The notes beneath the pieces are model-generated. The model was given only the letters and a program-made list of their open reading frames with translations, did not search any database and was not told the DNA's origin. DNA of 8,189 nt, taken from the NCBI GenBank assembly GCA_030614585.1, contig JAUWTT010000159.1:1-8189 (forward strand). The letters are read 5' to 3'. Positions 5,841 to 8,189 of the stretch are shown piece after piece (position 1 is the stretch's first letter; the number at the start of each line of letters is the position of its first letter). The position numbers and the translations under genes are program-made. This DNA comes from Acidobacteriota bacterium (lineage in GTDB: Bacteria > Acidobacteriota > UBA6911 > RPQK01 > JAPXNP01).

Positions 5841-7853
5841 CTACATGGCTCCTGATTTCCGCATCCATGCGGCGGCAAAATGAACGGAAAGCCAGAAGTC
5901 CTGCCAAAGTCGCGGGAATAGTGATGGGAAGGAGAGTCTGAAAATGTGTCCTCTCTGGAGTTCCTGCAGACTGCGGTTCCAGAAGGCAAGGATGTCCTCG
6001 GCAGAGTAGAACCCACTGAATGAGGAGAAGGGGCTCCATTTTCTCAGGAACAACCTGAATCGTGAAGGGACATGCAGATCGGGGAGAGCCTGGCGGGCGC
6101 GGATGTAAGCTGTCTGGATCTCGTCCAGTCTCACTCTGAGGGAGGGATTACTGCGCAGTTGCTGCAGTTCGTCAAGAACACGCTGTTCGGCCTGACTCTT
6201 CTTCCGACTCTCGAGCCACAACAGTTGCATTTCGAGGAGCAGATGAACTGTGGCAAACATTTGATCCTTCAACTCTTTGAAGCGCTTCACGTAGTACTGC
6301 GCCCGGGGGAGAGGCGCGACGCCGGGTCGAAGAGTCGTTCGTCCTTTCAATCTTAGAAAACCGGTCATCATTGGATGGCGCCGCTCAATCACTGCTGCAT
6401 ACTTGTACCAGAGAAAATTGCGAAACAGATTCCAGTAGTTGCGATGGGAAACTCGCTTGAGAATGCGGCTCATGTTTTCGAAACTGTAGAAGTTCTCCCA
6501 AGCCTCCCAGTACTGGTTCAGCAGGCTCTCTTCGTCCGGGAAATTCGGGAAATCCATCGTCACATGCTGAGAATCATACTTGTTGTAGTCGGGGTCCATA
6601 TAGGTGCCACTGTTGTGCATTTCAAGATGGTCCCTCGAACCGGGAAGGGGCATGAGCACGAAGAAGGAAGCCATATCGACTTGCACTTCATTTGCCAGCC
6701 TGTCCAAATCCTCGCGTAGTGATTCCGGTGTGTCGAAGGGGAAGCCTACGATGAAACCTACGTGGGTCGCGATCTCTGCTTTGCGATAGGCGTCTATCAG
6801 AGTTCGATAATCCTCTACATTGTTCTGTCCTTTGCCGGCAGCTTTGAGATTGCGGTCATTGATACTTTCCATTCCAATGAAAGCATTGCTGCAGCCTGCC
6901 CGGCGTGCCTTCTCAATGAAGCCGTTGATCTTATGCGACAAGACATCCACCTGCATCATGAACTCGACGGGGATTTCCTCCTCTTCCCTCAAAGCAATCA
7001 GGGCGTCGAGGATCTTCTCCCAATTCTTGTTTCGAGCGAAGTTGTCATCGGTGAAGAAATAGAAGGAGACTTTATTCTCCGCGTAGTTCTTACGGATTGC
7101 GTCAGCAATTGCCTCGGCCGACCTGACGCGCATCTTTCGGCCCTGGACATTAATAATCGTGCAGAAACTGCAATTAAATGGACAACCCCTGCCACAATCG
7201 ATAGTGCCGTAATTGGACGATACGAAGCGTTTCAGAATACTCCGCTCGAGAATCGGTACGGGAGCGGACGACAGGTCAGGCTTCTGATCGGAGAAATCAT
7301 AGAGAGGAAGGAGGTCCCCTCTGACTGCGTCTTCAAGAACCGATTGCCAGGTTTCCTCCACTTCACCTTTGACAATGGTTACCCCCTGGTCCATCAGACT
7401 CTGGATGTCAGGTGGAATACCTGGGAGCATGGTGAGGTAACCACTGACGTGGAAACCTCCAATGATGACCGTCAGTCCCGCCTGCCGAAACGTTGTCGCA
7501 ATATCCGCGGCTCGCGGGAACTGGTGTGTCTGAACCCCGACCAGGCAGACAATCGTTTTGGATCCAGGTCGCTGTGACCGGCTGATCTTCCGGTAATTCA
7601 CTCGCATCACAGATTCATCAATCAAACGGATTCGGAAATCGATGTCTTTAAGACTGCTGCTCTGACAAGCTTTCTCAGTAAGGGAGGTGAGGCAAGCCAG
7701 GGTGTTACTTGGAAGTACTCCCCGGAAATGTCGGACCACATATCCTTCATCGTCGTAACAGGAGGGTTTGATCAGTATTAGATTGATCTGTCTGAGTCCG
7801 TCCGGGGTCAATGGGATTTCCTGCTCTGGGGGCACTATCTGAGTAAGGGACAT
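5841..7853 (-). CDS. Cobalamin-binding-domain radical SAM protein, substrate unknown
   Basis: A 670-residue class B-like radical SAM enzyme. Residues about 20-175 form a B12-binding-type Rossmann region (INLILIKPS, then IGGFHVSG at 131-138 and KGEVEE at 162-167). No DxHxxG cobalt-ligand motif is seen, as in many members. The radical SAM core follows at about 212-430, with the 4Fe-4S ligands C224, C228 and C231 in CGRGCPFNCSFC, FFTDDNF at 266-272, the GMES segment at 327-330 and GFIVGFPFDTPES at 366-378. An extra Cys, C220, lies four residues before the cluster. The last 200 or so residues form an aromatic- and arginine-rich extension that I cannot assign. The ATG at 7853 has only a distant AAAGGATGG leader at 7865-7873, 11 bases away. 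Relatives methylate, cyclise or rearrange lipids, tetrapyrroles or natural products. No pathway partner is adjacent, so the substrate is open. Confidence 0.92.
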   Translation of the reverse strand: MSLTQIVPPEQEIPLTPDGLRQINLILIKPSCYDDEGYVVRHFRGVLPSNTLACLTSLTEKACQSSSLKDIDFRIRLIDESVMRVNYRKISRSQRPGSKTIVCLVGVQTHQFPRAADIATTFRQAGLTVIIGGFHVSGYLTMLPGIPPDIQSLMDQGVTIVKGEVEETWQSVLEDAVRGDLLPLYDFSDQKPDLSSAPVPILERSILKRFVSSNYGTIDCGRGCPFNCSFCTIINVQGRKMRVRSAEAIADAIRKNYAENKVSFYFFTDDNFARNKNWEKILDALIALREEEEIPVEFMMQVDVLSHKINGFIEKARRAGCSNAFIGMESINDRNLKAAGKGQNNVEDYRTLIDAYRKAEIATHVGFIVGFPFDTPESLREDLDRLANEVQVDMASFFVLMPLPGSRDHLEMHNSGTYMDPDYNKYDSQHVTMDFPNFPDEESLLNQYWEAWENFYSFENMSRILKRVSHRNYWNLFRNFLWYKYAAVIERRHPMMTGFLRLKGRTTLRPGVAPLPRAQYYVKRFKELKDQMFATVHLLLEMQLLWLESRKKSQAEQRVLDELQQLRSNPSLRVRLDEIQTAYIRARQALPDLHVPSRFRLFLRKWSPFSSFSGFYSAEDILAFWNRSLQELQRGHIFRLSFPSLFPRLWQDFWLSVHFAAAWMRKSGAM

Positions 7854-7923
7854 AAGTTTTCAGTCCATCCTTTATTACAGCTGTGGAGTCTTCTCGGGAG
7901 GCCCGTTCAACAAAACTTAGAAG

Positions 7924-7953
7924 AAGATAACCACGTGTAGCGAAATAAGTCAA
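7924..7953 (-). promoter_or_regulatory. Candidate sigma-70-type promoter of the radical SAM gene
   Basis: On the minus strand, TTGACT (7948-7953) and TATCTT (7924-7929) are separated by 18 bases and lie 71 bases upstream of the ATG. The -35 box matches five of six consensus bases and the -10 box four of six. The palindrome CACGTG (7932-7937) sits in the spacer, where a regulator could bind. Confidence 0.35.
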
Positions 7954-7960
7954 ATTGGGA

Positions 7961-8064
7961 GCTGGGTCTTGGGTCTTGAGGTCTTGGGTCTTGAGGTCTC
8001 GAAGGCTTGGGACTTGGTGCTTGGGGCTTGGGTCTTACTCCCCGGGGGCTGGGGGCTGGGGGCT
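7961..8064 (+). repeat. Heptamer arrays, family E (CTTGGNN) and GGGGGCT
   Basis: From 7968, CTTGGGT and CTTGAGG alternate with single-base slips. From 8006, four contiguous units CTTGGGA, CTTGGTG, CTTGGGG, CTTGGGT run to 8033. GGGGGCT then repeats three times at 8044-8064. The period is 7 throughout despite the change of sequence. No coding gene is supported here: the reading frame running through it only translates the repeats. Confidence 0.88.
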
Positions 8065-8070
8065 GGGATT

Positions 8071-8130
8071 AACCACCAAATCACTAAGACACAAGAAGAT
8101 CTTAGTAGTGATTTCGTGCTATAGTGGTTG
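8071..8130. repeat. Family C copy folded as an inverted repeat
   Basis: CACCAAA, CACTAAG and CACAAGA start at 8074, 8082 and 8090. Bases 8078-8089 pair with 8100-8114 over 12 positions with a 3-base bulge, around a 10-base loop. An outer AACCAC/GTGGTT pair at 8071 and 8124 could extend the stem across a larger bulge. Confidence 0.65.
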
Positions 8131-8162
8131 GGAACTGGGCTGAGGGCTGGAGTCGAACGGCC

Positions 8163-8189
8163 AACTTCGAACTTCGAACCTCGAGCTTG
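8163..8189 (+). repeat. Heptamer array, family D (AACTTCG), cut by window end
   Basis: AACTTCG twice, then AACCTCG and a partial unit, reach the last base. The sequence matches the outer part of the right arm of the inverted repeat at 3985-4127. It may be the left arm of another inverted pair beyond the window. Confidence 0.8.

Noticed and set aside
5737..6039. Minus-strand frames overlapping the radical SAM 3' end
   Set aside because: They are out of frame with the real gene and run into repeat DNA, with no support as separate proteins.
6762..7577. 271-residue open frame on the plus strand
   Set aside because: It lies wholly antisense to the radical SAM gene, whose motifs are intact, and the translation shows no family features.
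7955..8143. 62-residue plus-strand frame at the window end
   Set aside because: It translates the CTTGGNN and GGGGGCT arrays and has no ribosome site.

Overview
The window carries five protein-coding genes from a bacterium with roughly balanced base composition. They are separated by spacers almost entirely built from short dispersed repeats. The genes are an ordinary metabolic and housekeeping set, and nothing fixes the taxon. Similar repeat families, and the spurious peptides they encode, are familiar to me from uncultured and environmental bacterial genomes. My guess of an Acidobacteriota- or Gemmatimonadota-like environmental Gram-negative rests on general resemblance and is weak.

Layout. 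Positions 1-28 hold a heptamer array cut by the window edge. A class II DAHP synthase (95-1447, +), the entry enzyme of the shikimate pathway, follows. It is convergent with a zinc oligoendopeptidase of the PepF/M3 family (1605-3404, -). The spacer between them, 1448-1604, is a mirror-image pair of heptamer arrays. A 224-bp divergent spacer, the only clearly non-repetitive one, separates pepF from a small stand-alone Smr-domain protein (3629-3943, +). A 405-bp spacer holds a 23-bp perfect inverted repeat and a possible gene remnant. It leads to a PLP-dependent Cys/Met-metabolism enzyme (4349-5506, +). That gene is convergent, across 334 bp of nested inverted repeats, with a cobalamin-binding radical SAM protein (5841-7853, -). 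The last 336 bp hold that gene's leader, a possible promoter and more repeats.

The genes do not form one operon or pathway: two convergent pairs and one divergent pair make them separate transcription units. The most unusual content is in the spacers. At least five unrelated repeat families are each built on a 7-bp unit. The arrays sit directly against four of the five stop codons, and in both convergent spacers they are arranged as inverted pairs that could fold into long hairpins shared by the two converging transcripts. No rRNA, tRNA, CRISPR array or intact insertion sequence was recognised.
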